Source: Platerodrilus igneus (Eukaryota; Arthropoda; Insecta; Coleoptera; Lycidae). Taken from it: a stretch of 64,000 nt of DNA. Position 1 is the stretch's first letter. The number at the start of each line of letters is the position of its first letter. The stretch is from positions 13,176,001 through 13,240,000 of the forward strand of contig JARFIW010001469.1 in assembly GCA_036346225.1 (NCBI GenBank), written 5' to 3'. The notes below the pieces were generated by a model. It worked only from the letters and a program-made list of their open reading frames with translations. It ran no database searches and had not been told where the DNA came from. Positions 1 to 10,770 of this stretch are shown here, one piece after another. Position numbers and translations under genes: made by a program.

Positions 1-918
1 TATGTTTTAGCTCACCACGGCGTTCAAAAAACCAAGTTACGAGTGGATTTTAACGGTTCCGCATTTGATTCGACAGATGTTTCTCTCAACCAGCGTCTCT
101 GTGCTGGTCCGAAATTGAAGTGCGGATTACCCGAAATAATGTTTTTATTTCGGTCTCACAAAATAGCACTTTGTACTGGCATACGAATGATGTATCGCCG
201 AATTCTAATACGTCCGCAAGATAGATTATACCAACATATATTTTGGCGTCCTTCATTCGATGGTGATGTGCAAGAGTATGAATTGAATACGCTCACTTAT
301 GGTTTTCACCATCTTCTTTTATTGCGTAGCGCGTTTTAAAGCAATTGGTGATGAACGAAAGTCAATCGTATCCCATGGCGTCTCAGGCCTCATTAAACTA
401 CACGTATATGGACGATGTATTTTCAGGAGCCAACACCGTTTCTGCAGCCCAACAGCTGCAAACTGAATTAATTGAGCTGCTATCTCTCGGCCAGTTTTAC
501 CTAAAAAACAGGTCAAGCAACGATGGGTCTACTTTAAATCAATTCGAAGAATCTGAGTTAGAACCGTTCCTACCCTTTTCTGATGAAATCACGGGTATCA
601 AAATTCTGGGTCTAGTTTGGAACCCAAATTTTGATCAAGTCACCTACTATGTTGTTCCTTTCGAAGGGATAGTTTCAAAACGCTCTATTCTTTCTTTTAT
701 GGCTAGAATTTTTGACCCACTATGTTGGTTAACACCGGTGTTCCTTTTAATAAAGCAATTTTTACAACAATTCTGGGTGCAACGTATCAGTTGGGATGAT
801 ACACTGGCTCCCGATTGGTATTTAAAGTGGGAACAAATTTGTACCCGCCTTCCTGAATTATCTAATTTAAGAGTTCCTTGCTACTTGTTTCTGCATTCGG
901 GAGAATACCGCTGTAAAT
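1..918 (+). pseudogene. Bel/Pao reverse transcriptase domain (partial, frameshifted)
   Basis: The reverse transcriptase would copy element RNA into DNA in the cytoplasmic particle. The visible N-terminal part reads VDFNGSAFDSTDVSLNQRL and MMYRRILIRPQDR, matching Bel/Pao RT blocks (compare VVFNASAKTLSQSSLND in the second copy). After a frameshift near 303 and a stop near 328 the frame continues to the catalytic box YMDDVFSG, with both aspartates present at 411-416. The segment around 600-870 (KILGLVWNP, FMARIFDPLCWLTPV) is the connection region typical of this clade. The catalytic motif is intact, but the breaks make the copy non-functional as it stands. The N-terminus lies outside the window. 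Confidence 0.85.
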
Positions 919-1425
919 TTTAGTGCGGTAATTTCGATAGCTACTGATGGTAGAAAAAAGTGGATATGTATACAAAAATTAAAGTAACTGATAATAAACA
1001 AACAAATAATTACTTCAAACACATACCTTTGTGGTTGTAACGAAGCGAAGTACATTTATTATAGCGGTCGTTCTGAACGAAATGCGGTTGTAGAAACCCT
1101 GTTGAAGGCGTCCGTCTAGTACGGAATACAAAAAGCGACTCTTCTATGTGGTAAAGCGTAGCATAGGTAATTTTACGGCCTTCTACAACGAAAATCGATA
1201 CTACAATGCTTCGTGCGTTCTCGAAGGTGATAAGAAACTTCTCGTACCTACAAAGAGCCTATTTAATCGATACCACGGTACTTTGTACAAGCGTTGTGTT
1301 TGAAGTAATACACGGCATTTCTATAACATTTTAATATACCAGGCGGACGTAAATAATCAAAAAATTTAAACTTCGAAAATAAATTAAGGGGTAAATTATA
1401 CAAAATAAACGGAACAACCGCATTT
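919..1425 (+). other. Insert of about 500 bp interrupting Bel/Pao pol
   Basis: Homology to Bel/Pao stops after the RT connection region and resumes at FCDASEKDYAACVYL (codon for F at 1431). The intervening DNA has no pol similarity that I can see. It contains a perfect 15-bp inverted repeat, attacttcaaacaca at 1009-1023 and its reverse complement at 1295-1309, enclosing a roughly 300-bp unit. This could be a small MITE-like or foldback element plus flanking filler. I could not identify a family. Confidence 0.5.
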
Positions 1426-2130
1426 TAGGATTTTGTGATGCCAGTGAAAAGGATTACGCCGCATGTGTTTATCTACATGGTACGTGTCCAGATCACACGT
1501 ATTGTCATCTCCTACAAGCAAAGAGTAGAATTGCATCACTAAAATTTCTTTTTATGCCTCGTCTGGAGCTTTTAGGAGCCGTTCTATTATCCCGACTTGT
1601 ATATTCGATAATCTCTAATAAATCCCCTTATCCGTTACAGGAAATAAAGTTGTTTACCGATTTTCAAGTGGTACTAGCTTGGTTGAATACTCTCTCTTAT
1701 TTATTAAAAATATTTGTAGTCAACCGCGTAGAAATTATTCTAGAATGCACTAAACTTATTTAGTGATACCATATCTCGGGTGAGAACAACTCTGCTAATG
1801 TGGCTTCTCGTGGCCTTGTTGCACCTAAGATGATCGATAATAATTTCTGGTGGTATGGTCCATCCAATTGTAGTGATCTTCTTTCTACTCTTAGTAATTT
1901 GAAAATTTCTCTTGCCCTGGAAAATATTCCCGCAATAAAACCTTCCCTGAATGTACTTGTTACCTCTGCACAAGGAATCTTTACTCATTTTCTAGACAAA
2001 TATTCTTCTCTCACTTCACTTCAGCGTACAGTTGCATATGTAAACCGCTTTATTAATAATTGTCAAAACTTTGACAAAAAAAACTATCAGGTCCTCTTTC
2101 CTCTGAGGAATTGCAGAAATCATTATTAAC
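1426..2130 (+). pseudogene. Bel/Pao RNase H-like region and linker (decayed)
   Basis: The motif FCDASEKDYAACVYL (from 1431), then MPRLELLGAVLLSRLV (1554 on) and FTDFQVVLAWLN correspond to the RNase H-like region of Bel/Pao elements, which removes the RNA strand during reverse transcription. After a frame break near 1760 the linker NVASRGLVAPKM, NFWWYGPS, then YSSLTSLQRTVAYVNRF (about 1795-2060) is the stretch normally found between RNase H and integrase. At least two frame changes and a stop interrupt the region. Confidence 0.8.
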
Positions 2131-2159
2131 TGTCATAAGAGTTACGCAACATCAGTTTT

Positions 2160-3457
2160 TATTCTGAGGAAATTAATCTACTAAAATTGAATAAAGTTTG
2201 TGCCAAGCAGCTCCAAGGTTTGTCTCCTTTTATTGATCAGTTAGCTCTTCTTAAGGTGGGCGGCCGCTTACGCCACTCTAAAGTGTCTTATTATAATAAA
2301 CACCCCATTCTCTTACCAAAACAAGCTACATTGTCTCGGCTATTGTGTGATAATTATCACCACCTCCCCATGCATTGAGGTGCATTTATGACCAAATCTC
2401 TTATTCAGCGTAAATACTGAATTATTGGAATATGTTCCCTAGTTCGACAGCGGATTCATAAATGCATTATTTGTTTACGTTTTTGTGCGACGTCTATTCA
2501 GCCGTTCATGGTTGATTTACTATCGTTTCGTGTACAATTGTCTACATCGTTTACTCACGTAGGAGTAGATTTTACAGGCCCATTTATGATCAAAGCATCT
2601 AATCGTCGTAATGCCCCGGTTTCAAAAACCTACTTATGTATATTTATTTGCATGTGCACCAGAGCTGTGTACCTTGAGCTGGCATCAGAATTAGCTGCTG
2701 ATGCATTTTTAGCTTGCTTTACAAGATTTACAGCTCGTAAAGGAATTTCTGATACTGTTTATTCTGATCACGGTAGAACCTTCCTCGATGCCTCACGCTC
2801 AATCAGGGGAGCTACTGCGTTTCTCAAATGCAACAACGATGAAATCTTCTCCGCTTTAGCATCTCGTCATATCAAGTGGCATTTTAATCCTCCTTACGCC
2901 CCAAATTTTGGCAGAATTTGGGAGTCTGGGGTAAAATCGGTCAAGGGGTTATTAGTTCGTACTTTAGCTTTACGACCTCAAACTTTTGAGGAGCTGTATA
3001 CGATTTTTTCTCGCGTTGAGGCTAAACTCATTAGCCGCTCTCTTTGCTTATCTTCTGATTCTAATGGCGGTACGGATTATCTCTCATCGGGCCATTTTTT
3101 AATTGGTGGTTTTTGTTTATCCTTGCCTGCAATTACTATTCCGGAAGAAATAGTTCTGCGTTCTCGTTCGCAACGATTGTGCCAGGTTACTCACTCCATT
3201 TGGTGTCGATGGCCAAGCGAGTATCTCAACCAACTCACTCAACGCAATAAATGGAATTGCCCCACCACTTTGCCGAAAGTAAATGATATGGTCATAATTA
3301 AGTGTTTAAATACCGTTCCGTTGTGGTGAAGTCTAGGCCGTATAGAAAATTATTTTTTGGGCGTGACTGTATACCTCGGGTTGTATCTGTGATAACAACT
3401 GCAGGTTGGTTTGCACGTCCTATAAATAAACTTATTGAACTCCCCTTGAATGATTAA
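2160..3457 (+). pseudogene. Bel/Pao integrase and C-terminal domain (decayed)
   Basis: The integrase inserts the cDNA into the host genome. A zinc-binding HHCC region is visible (LKVGGRLRHSKVSYYNKHP, HHLPMH, then a stop, then IHKCIICLRF). The DDE core follows from 2508: VGVDFTGPF (Asp codon 2568-2570), YSDHGRTF (Asp 2766-2768) and WESGVKSVKG (Glu 2932-2934). All three catalytic residues are present, unusual for a copy this decayed elsewhere. The C-terminal part (LSSGHFLIGG, then VNDMVIIK, and after a frameshift RPINKLIELPLND) matches the domain ending Bel/Pao pol. Stops lie at 2376-2378 and near 3327, so the protein is not continuous. Confidence 0.88.
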
Positions 3458-3614
3458 TTTGATTTTTTCTCTTTTCTTAATTATGTTTAATTCTAGATTG
3501 ATTTAACTTTGCGGTTAAAATACAATTTGAGTTTCTTTTATTTGACAACCTTTAAATTTCCGATTATTATTTATTTCTAGTATTAGTAAAACTTATTCAG
3601 TTTAAGATGGGCGG

Positions 3615-3897
3615 TTATGTTAAGGCTTTTTCCCATTGTAAATAAATGGTAAGTTCCTCGGTCATCAAGGCGCACGCTATTTTACGTTGATCGACAAAAG
3701 GGGGACTCTTATCGCAACAATAAAGGTCGCCGTAATTAGTATGCCTCAAGAAGCTCTTTCGCGCCGGTTTAAGTAGCTTCGTTAATATTGGATACCCACT
3801 TATTTCCTTCTATTTTACCCTCCTTTAACCTTCTGTCTAAATAGGCGCGTAATAGTTTTGTGACAGTTTTTAAATGCGGTAAGTTTTTTCACCACAT
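3615..3897 (+). repeat. Possible 3' LTR of Bel/Pao copy 1
   Basis: About 160 bp past the pol stop, the purine-rich tract aagatgggcgg is followed by tgttaaggc, a plausible polypurine tract and LTR start (TG). The following 280 bp has no coding similarity and ends near ttttcaccaca just before an unrelated LINE fragment. The 5' LTR lies outside the window, so the boundaries cannot be proved here. Confidence 0.4.
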
Positions 3898-3924
3898 TTG
3901 TTATTTTACATACAAATTTATTTT

Positions 3925-4660
3925 ATTGCTGTGAACCAGCGTCTTTCGTTCACTATCCTTCTCGGAACTCCAAAAGTTCTGCCGAAAGCTGATTTATATA
4001 TCGCTCCACCGCTGAATCTTAGCTTGGATACTATAGAACTTTTTGATTGTACTAAAGATCTCGAATTTGTTGTTGATCAGCAATTGAATCTGAAAAAACA
4101 AGTTACATATACGTATCACATGCTACTACATTAAATCCTCTTAAACGTTTTTGCCAATTAAACTAAAGTTATAACTAGTTCAAACCTCGATTATGCCTCA
4201 CTTAATTTATTATGACATTATTTACACAAGAGTTTCAACTGTGCCTAGGGAAACATTCCAGAAAGCACAAAGCAGTTTAAAAAAACGAGATCGTGTAATT
4301 TTGATCTACATTAAGCCTGGTGATGAAAGAACGCTCCATATAAGCTCTTCTCTTACTTCATCTTACTTAAATACCAAAATCTTTTCTCTATCAAACCGTA
4401 ATCATAATACAAGACGTGTTGACATGCGGGCCATTCTTCATTACACCCAGATTTTCATCAATCCTTTCATGTTGCTGGTACTCTCCTTCGGAACTCAATT
4501 CCTCTTAACATCCAGCATGCTCCCACAAGTTATAGCTTTCGCGGATTTTTCGTTGAACACCTTCTGTCAATGGATGCGCAATAGACTTTATACTCTGCTA
4601 CCGCTGCAGCCTCTTTCATTGGTTCCACGTACCGTACGTCTGGTTGTATGATTGAGGGAG
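3925..4660 (+). pseudogene. Non-LTR retrotransposon reverse transcriptase, C-terminal fragment (CR1/jockey-like)
   Basis: The frame from about 3930 reads FTILLGTPKVLPKAD, then LFDCTKDLEFVVDQQLNLKKQV, which is the block after the RT catalytic box in CR1/jockey-type elements (consensus K-T-x-I-h-h-G, then h-K-x-L-G-h-h-h-D-x-x-h). Further on, another frame gives HQSFHVAGTLLRNSIPLNI and SFRGFFVEHLLS at 4456-4575, the usual C-terminal block around a W/L-N-S-L-P core. At least two frameshifts separate the blocks. No endonuclease or catalytic FADD box is present, so this is a 5'-truncated, decayed copy. Confidence 0.75.
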
Positions 4661-4859
4661 TGATTGAATACTTTACTTATTTTCCTGATTTTCTAATGTT
4701 TTGGTTAAGTGGATTATATTTGCTTTCACTCTGAAATTAAATGGAAGACTTAGCTTAATGGCTTCAATCTCGCTTGAGAATGACAGTGCATTGTAACTTA
4801 ATTTAATTTATAACTATCACCTCTCGTTTGTAAGCTCTTTTATAATAAAATCAAAAATA

Positions 4860-4880
4860 CATACACACACACACATACGT
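4860..4880 (+). repeat. (CA)n microsatellite
   Basis: A short run of alternating ca and ta dinucleotides, acatacacacacacacacat, lies between the LINE fragment and the transposase remnant. It looks like a simple microsatellite. Confidence 0.7.
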
Positions 4881-4989
4881 CCATAGAAAAATCGGCGATT
4901 GCACGATATTATTAGTGAAAGGTTGTAAGAGACAATTCACTGAGACTTATAACCTTGGATTGATTTTACTTTACAATTAGAACTACAAT

Positions 4990-5641
4990 ATTGGCTCGGA
5001 GGAAGGTTTTGTCAGCGGTGGTTTGAAAGTGTTTGTGTCGAAGAAAACAGGTGATTACCATGAAGAAATGACAGCTCTTGTTTTTGAACAATGGTTTGAA
5101 GAAATTCTTAAAAGTGTCGATGAAAATGCTGTTATAGTGTTAGGCAATGCACCTTATCATAGTAGAAAACTAGAAAAGATACCAAATACTGGAACAAAAA
5201 AGCATGTATTCAAAAATGGTTAACTGAAAAATCTATCGACTACGAAGAAGATATGATCAAAATGAACTTCTTGTTCTTGTTAGGAGAGCAGCTGTTATTC
5301 CAACATTTGTTGTTGATGAAATGGCAAGACACTCTAACCGTACAGTATTACGCCTGCCGCCATATCATTGTGACTTAAATCCGATAGAATTAATATGGGC
5401 ACAGATAAAAGTTGCAAGAAAAAATAAAACATTTAAAATGGCAGATCTTCGTCCCTTGTTTCAAGAAGCTGTTGCAAACGTAACATCAGACAACTGGAAA
5501 AATTCTATTTGCCATGTTCAAGATTTAGAGATTAAAATGTGGCAACTGGACATTGTGATGGAAGTTCAAGTAGAGCCCTTGATTATACAATTAGGAGGCG
5601 ATGATTCGTCTTCGTCTGAAGAATCAGAAACCGAAAATTAA
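4990..5641 (+). pseudogene. Tc1/mariner-type (IS630/DDE_3) transposase, C-terminal two thirds, decayed
   Basis: This is a DDE transposase fragment of the IS630/Tc1/mariner superfamily, which would cut and paste DNA at TA sites. The first half reads EGFVSGGLKVFVSKKTGDY and VIVLGNAPYHSRKLEKIP. In relatives the latter motif is DNAPYH with the second catalytic Asp; here that codon has become Gly (near 5143-5145). A frameshift near 5215-5280 follows, then TVLRLPPYHCDLNPIELIWAQIK (from about 5339) with the usual NPIEhhW box carrying the final acidic residue. The reading ends with an acidic serine tail (SSSSEESETEN) and a stop at 5639-5641. The first catalytic Asp and N-terminal helix-turn-helix are missing. 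Confidence 0.85.
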
Positions 5642-6785
5642 TGCTCTGTGTACTTATTCATTTATTGAACAATTTAACATTTATTTGCTGTACATACTAT
5701 TCTATAAATTATGATTATCACGATTACAGCACACATTTTTGTAATAGATATTAACTTTAATCATTATAGTAATATAACAATAAATTAGTCGGTATCATCC
5801 ATCGCATGGTTTTTCTGGTTATTCAAAATTGTGTTAGTTGTTGTAATAATACTCAAGCTAAATTAATATATGCACAGCAGGCCCATCCATTGTTTTATAA
5901 AGTTGCTTTTGATACACTGTTCACTCGTACTCTCTTTAACTATCTCACCATTTTCGTAATACATAACTGGCACGGATAGCATGTGTACCAAAAAAATAGT
6001 ATAGCATGGAAATCTGTTTCTCATTAACATATTGTCAATTATTCACATCATATACTATAAATTCCTAACGATTCATTCATTGGCCATTAATCAACATTAA
6101 TTATTAATGTGATTGTTGCTGTTGTAATAATGCCATCACTCGATTCCTATTTATCATCATCAATGAGTTTGATTCTGAAATGTATTTTGTATACAAAACC
6201 TTTTATTTATAATTCTTACAATAAATTACTGTGAAGATTTCATAAACCAATAACAAACGTTTCTAAACAAGTGTTGCAGAACAAATTTGTGAATGCCATT
6301 AGACAAACATAAAAATCTGTAGTCAGAAATATTTTCTTTTCTATTTGCATATCATAACGAAGAACATGACCTCAACCTCAAATTACATTCAACACAGTAC
6401 GGAAAATTCCGTAACTAACATATCCGTTCTCGGTACTCAAACAATATGAAAAAATTAAAGTTCTAATTAATATTGCCTTTCTTACTGAAAACGTGGGGAA
6501 TAATAAAACATTCTCTCTGATAATATTTTTAATGTATTGAAAATTTAATCGTATAGTTTTGTGAGTTTATTCGAACTCCTAATTGCCACATGGTTTTGAG
6601 CAACCAATCAGAACGTTGAAAATACTTTCACAATATTTGAAAATTACTATTCAAACGATGCACGCATTTGTAGTTACAGTAAGGTGTTAAACTTGATCGC
6701 TGTAAATCAAGCTTATGCTCAGTTTGTACTGCGCAACTAAGCCCATCCTATTATTTTAATTCCTGAATCTGTTCGTTAAACGCAC
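5642..6785. other. AT-rich stretch without recognisable gene
   Basis: No coding similarity, RNA gene or ordered repeat was seen. The stretch joins the transposase remnant to odorant-receptor pseudogene 1, so it may hold further decayed receptor exon 1 sequence that I cannot recognise. Confidence 0.5.
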
Positions 6786-6957
6786 TATAGTTCTATCGGC
6801 ACATCCATTATAGTTGCACGTAATAACTTTTTTGTTCATTGATAAATTTTGCGGTTTGACAGATGAAGATTTTGCAGTATAATCCGGTTACTTTGATACA
6901 CGACCAGTTGGTATACAGTAACCTTAACAAGATAATTCACCATCACATTGAAACAAT
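6786..6957 (+). pseudogene. Odorant receptor pseudogene 1, end of exon 1
   Basis: This segment is similar to the end of exon 1 of the odorant receptor gene at 24658-25412: matching strings include ttcattgataaattttgcgg, gacagatgaagattttgcag and aagataattcaccatcac. It covers the transmembrane segment before the conserved HH-N motif. Compared with the intact copy the frame is shifted, and upstream receptor sequence is absent. It resembles pseudogene 3 at 42.2-42.7 kb more than the central gene (shared gttctatcggcacatcc). Homology stops in catcac and resumes near 8861 just before the splice donor, so an insert separates the two halves. Confidence 0.8.
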
Positions 6958-7149
6958 TTTTCTAACTCAGGCCGACACTACTACTACTAGTGGCTTCAAC
7001 TCGCCTCACACATAGGCGCTAGTGAAACGATTGCCCTAAAAGGCCTCACGTTGCCGGCACCAGTGAAACGTTTTTTCTTGACTTACAAAAACACCAGCCT
7101 GGCACTGCTTTATTAACACCATGCTTCAAGTTAGGTGTCTGCAAAACTA

Positions 7150-7330
7150 AATCTTCCGACGTAACTAGGGGTCTATTCCTTGGGTAGAGCCATGAGCAAT
7201 GGGGGGGTAAGTCGAAATCTGTGGGGGGTCACACTCAAACTAAAACAAACAGGCGCCACCAAGTCCAGATTGATTTATATTAATGGCATAGCAAATTTCT
7301 AAGGGCGGACTTGGAGACCCAAAGAAAAAA
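7150..7330. repeat. Dispersed repeat family with ggcgccacca motif, copy 1
   Basis: Similar short stretches occur at 7150-7330, 14040-14190 and 27110-27330. Each has a gggtaga/catga part, then ggcgccacca or a close variant, then an AT-rich part ending in a purine-rich aaggg...gga segment. Copies are diverged and the full unit was not delimited. On the minus strand the core reads tggtggcgcca, which could be part of an LTR leader, but this is inference. Confidence 0.4.
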
Positions 7331-8100
7331 AGATCGCCTTCGCTGACATACAATTTTGTCTTAACAGAATAAGACACTGCTCCTGTAAGAAAGAATAATA
7401 GTTAAGTTACCTAAAAAAAATGGGAACACTATTTGCGTCCCTCAAGTATATCTAAAATGCATAGAGAATATTTCTTACATAATGGAATCATAAAAATTTA
7501 ACTCTTTCTGTGTTTTGTTTATCAGGTCTGATCAAACCAGATCAGAATAAAAAACTTTAAATGTAGGTAATTAATTTACTAGAAAGAATTTTCTTTGTTT
7601 CAGTAAATAAAATTTCATGATAATTAAATAAAATAAATATGTGATATTCTTGCAAAATTGTTGTAAGGTTTAACAACTGATCCTTACCCAAATATATTAC
7701 ACTTCAGTGTAACTAACAATAATAAGTTTCTTTATAACCCAACCAGATCTGTGTAGGTCACTTACAAATGAATATATGGAATTTTCTCATTAATTTAACA
7801 AAATTAAAATTAGTTTGAAGTTAATAGAATCACCAAGATATTCTCTAATTTTATCAAAAGTGGCAGTACTGTAATGTTAAACATCTGTTAGCCATTATGC
7901 AGTTGTTGACGGCATTGTTCAAATAAACAGGTGACGTAATAGCAGCTGTTAATTTACGTTGTAGCCATATGTAGTCACATCTTTACAAAACTAAGTGAAA
8001 TCAAATTTTGATACTGGGAAAACCAGCTTAATTACAGGTAAACTGAATAACAATTTTGTACATCTAACAAACAAAACGAAATAATGTACTTTCAGAAGGA

Positions 8101-8274
8101 AGTACTGAGGAAATTCTTAATTCTATTACGAACCCAAATACCGGCTTTCGTCCTTGGTTGCAATGGAAACAACTTCGCAGAGCGGGGCCTGCTGTTAAAT
8201 ATGTTTGTTTTCCATGCTTTATTACAGATGCAAGAGCGAAGCAGATTTCTTACATTGGTTCACGGCAGCTTTAA
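8101..8274 (+). CDS. Short coding-like fragment, 57 codons, possibly from a hAT/ZMYM-like transposon
   Basis: An open frame without stops runs from about 8101 to a TAA at 8272-8274. It reads STEEILNSITNPNTGFRPWL, then LRRAGPAVKYVCFPCFITD. The VCFPCFI string resembles the start of the TTF-type zinc finger region preceding hAT-like transposases (consensus hhCxxCxxF), but the match is short. It has no start codon of its own and lies in an insert that splits a receptor pseudogene. It could be an exon remnant from a transposon; its identity is uncertain. Confidence 0.3.
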   Translation, partial: STEEILNSITNPNTGFRPWLQWKQLRRAGPAVKYVCFPCFITDARAKQISYIGSRQL

Positions 8275-8340
8275 ATCACAGCGTACTCCTCCGTTGTCTA
8301 ATTTTATTTCAAAGTGGTCATGCGGTTTTCTAATTTATCG

Positions 8341-8445
8341 TTGCAATTTCTGACGTATTGTTGCTTTTCTAACGTATGGTTGCTTTTTCTAACGTATGGT
8401 TGCTTTTTCTAACGTATGGTTACTTTTTCTAACGTATGGTTACTT
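8341..8445 (+). repeat. 20-bp minisatellite, about five units
   Basis: Tandem units of ttgctttttctaacgtatgg are seen, with two nearly identical inner copies (8380-8419), a tta variant (8420-8439) and degenerate copies at each end. There are no spacers between units, so it is not a CRISPR array. Confidence 0.9.
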
Positions 8446-8860
8446 GCGCTAAATAAATTTTAAATTAGCTAATATGATAACGAATATGTAATATATGGAT
8501 TAAGTACTAACCGTTACTCAGGAAGTGCTTCACCAAATTAAAGCGACCCGGAGGTCACTCGTCATTCTTTTTGAATGCATCTTTACGCTGCCCTAAACTA
8601 TCGACGAGTGCGCTCGCCGCGCTCCTGCAAGGTGGGAGGATCATAAGTGTGGTTCTCGAACCTCTCACGCGCGCGCTAGTGGCTTGTGGATTTGCACCGC
8701 ACTCCGAAACAAATAGACTACTAATCCTAGATATAACAATATTATAAAAATTTGATTGTTACTTGAATCTTTATATTAGTTAATAAAGGTATTTCAATAT
8801 TCATGGTACGTTTAATGAGTATGTTCCTTTACTGCTAAAATAAAATTGTTACAACATCTC

Positions 8861-9147
8861 AATCGTACGGTAAGTATAGAATGATGCTATACAGTTGATA
8901 CTTTAACGTGCAGATACGTTAACGTTCTTGACGATTTATGAAGATATTCCTGTTGCTAATTTTTGTAACGTCTTTGCTAGAAATTGCTATACTTGATTTT
9001 AAGATCGCTGTCATAGGTGGTACTACGCTAGGTGAAATTTTTGATTCAGCTGCTTTTAGGCCGACCTATCGATTTAGCTAATAAGAGATATCTTCCTCAT
9101 AGGTACACTGCTAGCTCAACTGTTTCTATTTTATTGGTTCGGAAATT
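8861..9147 (+). pseudogene. Odorant receptor pseudogene 1, exons 2 and 3
   Basis: The splice donor gtaagtatagaatgatg (from 8870) is shared with the other two receptor copies. A 44-nt intron ends in gtgcag at 8913. Exon 2 (8914-9012) encodes a decayed RYVNVLDDL segment with a 1-nt loss; the second intron's donor is mutated (cataggtgg where the gene has gtaagtgg). Exon 3 (9060 on) reads ADLSI, stop, LIRDIFLIGTLLAQLF, FYWFGN, the hallmark of transmembrane segment 6 in insect odorant receptors. It is cut at 9147, where the LTR-like module begins. Confidence 0.85.
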
Positions 9148-10495
9148 TACAGAATTAAACTTCTTCTTTTGAGGATGGTTTACCAGGTTATAATTATTTC
9201 CACGCTTGTAAGATTTATTTTGGCCAAAACATTTTTGAGAGACCATCTATTAAGAGGTCAAAGTATTTTGAACTCTAAACACAAACTCCTGGTAAAAATA
9301 GCCTTTAGACAAATAAAAATTATTAGGACTATCTTAAACTAGATAAAAATATTCTAATATCAGTTAAACATAAATCTAAAAATAATACTTGCAGAATCCA
9401 CAAAGACGCTCCTCGTAATTAAAATCTTCTTATTTTAAATTGATGTTCAAGTCAGCTTACAAAATTAAAATCCTTTTTTCAAACAGCAGTTATCAAAGTA
9501 CATTTTCGATTATTTAATAAAATTTGTAAAATAGCTTTATATTGAAGAAATATACCTCTTCATCGTAATTAATAAATCCATTTTTGTATCTAATTTGCGT
9601 TGAAAAACATAACTTCTATATTAACTGCAACCTCTTAACTATTAAATTACAATATGCTTACTGCATACTTCAAATACTATCTTCTCAGACCAACAGCACG
9701 CACTTTAATTAAATAACGTTTTGCAATTTAATGAATGAATTGAATCAAATTATTGAATGAACTGTGAATCAATAAACGCTTCCTTATACACTTTAAATTA
9801 ACTATATCTACACTTTAAATTATGATGTAAGGTCTCGGAAAAACCAATTAGCGTCTAAAATCGTGGCGATTATTCCACGTAATATTGCCCTAGTTATTTG
9901 TGACGTGTGCTATCTGTTCTTGTTTAACACATATACCATTGTTGTGACATGGCACACTAATTCTATAGATAATCAATTTCTTGGATTTTTGTGTTTTCTG
10001 TGTCCGGCCGCTTCTTGGTATAAAATGTTTATTTATTATTACGTTTACTTACGTAGTTCTAAATCCCAATGACTCATCGTTTTATATTCTAGAGAATTCT
10101 TTATTTAAAATAAATTGCTGTAATCCACAGGGCGATTAATTTAAACTTTAATGCAGAAAGATTGGCATTTTATAGAAAATATTTGCTTTCGTGTTTCCGT
10201 ACACAAAATTAATATGAAAATTGAGTTTTTTAAATACACGTTGATTACAGTTTCTTAAGCTAAATGCTTAAAGCTAGTTCTATGATATTTACAGCAAATG
10301 AATGGTATTTTTATATGCATCTAAAATGTATTGACAATTAATAAGTAAAATAAACGACTTTGCATTTGTCTAAAAGTGATGCGTTTTACGTTCGCATTTA
10401 AAGCCTTTTACGGTATCTTATAATTAATTATTTTTGCATATACAACTTACGTTACCTGCTATTTATTTACAATACGTCTATACCATACAGGGTGA

Positions 10496-10678
10496 TCATT
10501 TATACATGCAAAATTTCCGTTTTTGCACGGCACTTTAATGAATAAAGGTACACTTGTATCTTAAAGGGCAAAACAATAAATTTACGAAAATTTCTATTTC
10601 TCCGGATTATATTGCATTTTTAGTTGGGTTTATTGTAGAATTAGAGTTTCAATGACTTCTGGTGATCCCTTATCACGT

Positions 10679-10717
<39 letters not shown>

Positions 10718-10770
10718 GTTTTAAAAGATCAAAAATAAGCATAAACAAAGCAATTTCAGAACACCCTGTA
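10496..10770. mobile_element. MITE-like element with tacagggtg termini, copy 1
   Basis: The 275-bp unit starts tacagggtgatcatttatac and ends caccctgta followed by ta, giving short perfect terminal inverted repeats and TA at both borders, as expected of a Tc1/mariner-type non-autonomous element. A paralogue with the same interior (gtttttgc, tttctatttt, gtgatcccttatcacgtc) lies at 40641-41000. It contains a TA microsatellite at 10681-10711. Confidence 0.7.

Larger units (their letters stand above)
1..3457 (+). mobile_element. Bel/Pao LTR retrotransposon, 3' part of pol (decayed), copy 1
   Basis: This is the 3' two thirds of a Bel/Pao polyprotein, already inside the reverse transcriptase at base 1. 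The order RT, RNase H region, integrase zinc-binding region, integrase core and a C-terminal domain ending near 3457 matches Bel/Pao elements. The reading frame is broken by a shift near 303, a stop near 328, a roughly 500-bp foreign insert at about 919-1425 and several later shifts and stops. The final residues (WFARPINKLIELPLND, just before a stop at 3455) match the usual end of the family. The copy cannot make a full polyprotein. Its relative on the other strand lies at 55.8-61.0 kb. Confidence 0.9.
6958..8860 (+). mobile_element. 1.9-kb insert splitting odorant receptor pseudogene 1
   Basis: Receptor homology is interrupted precisely here. The outer ends are weakly inverted (attgaaacaatttttc at the left; the right end, reversed, begins gttgtaacaattttatt), as in a DNA transposon with degraded terminal repeats. 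The interior contains a short coding-like stretch (8101-8274), a 20-bp minisatellite (8341-8445), a GC-richer patch (8540-8700) and a dispersed-repeat segment (7150-7330). No transposase motif was seen. It could also be several nested insertions. Confidence 0.45.

Noticed and set aside
8341..8445. CRISPR-like repeats
   Set aside because: The 20-bp units abut without spacers, and the DNA is eukaryotic.
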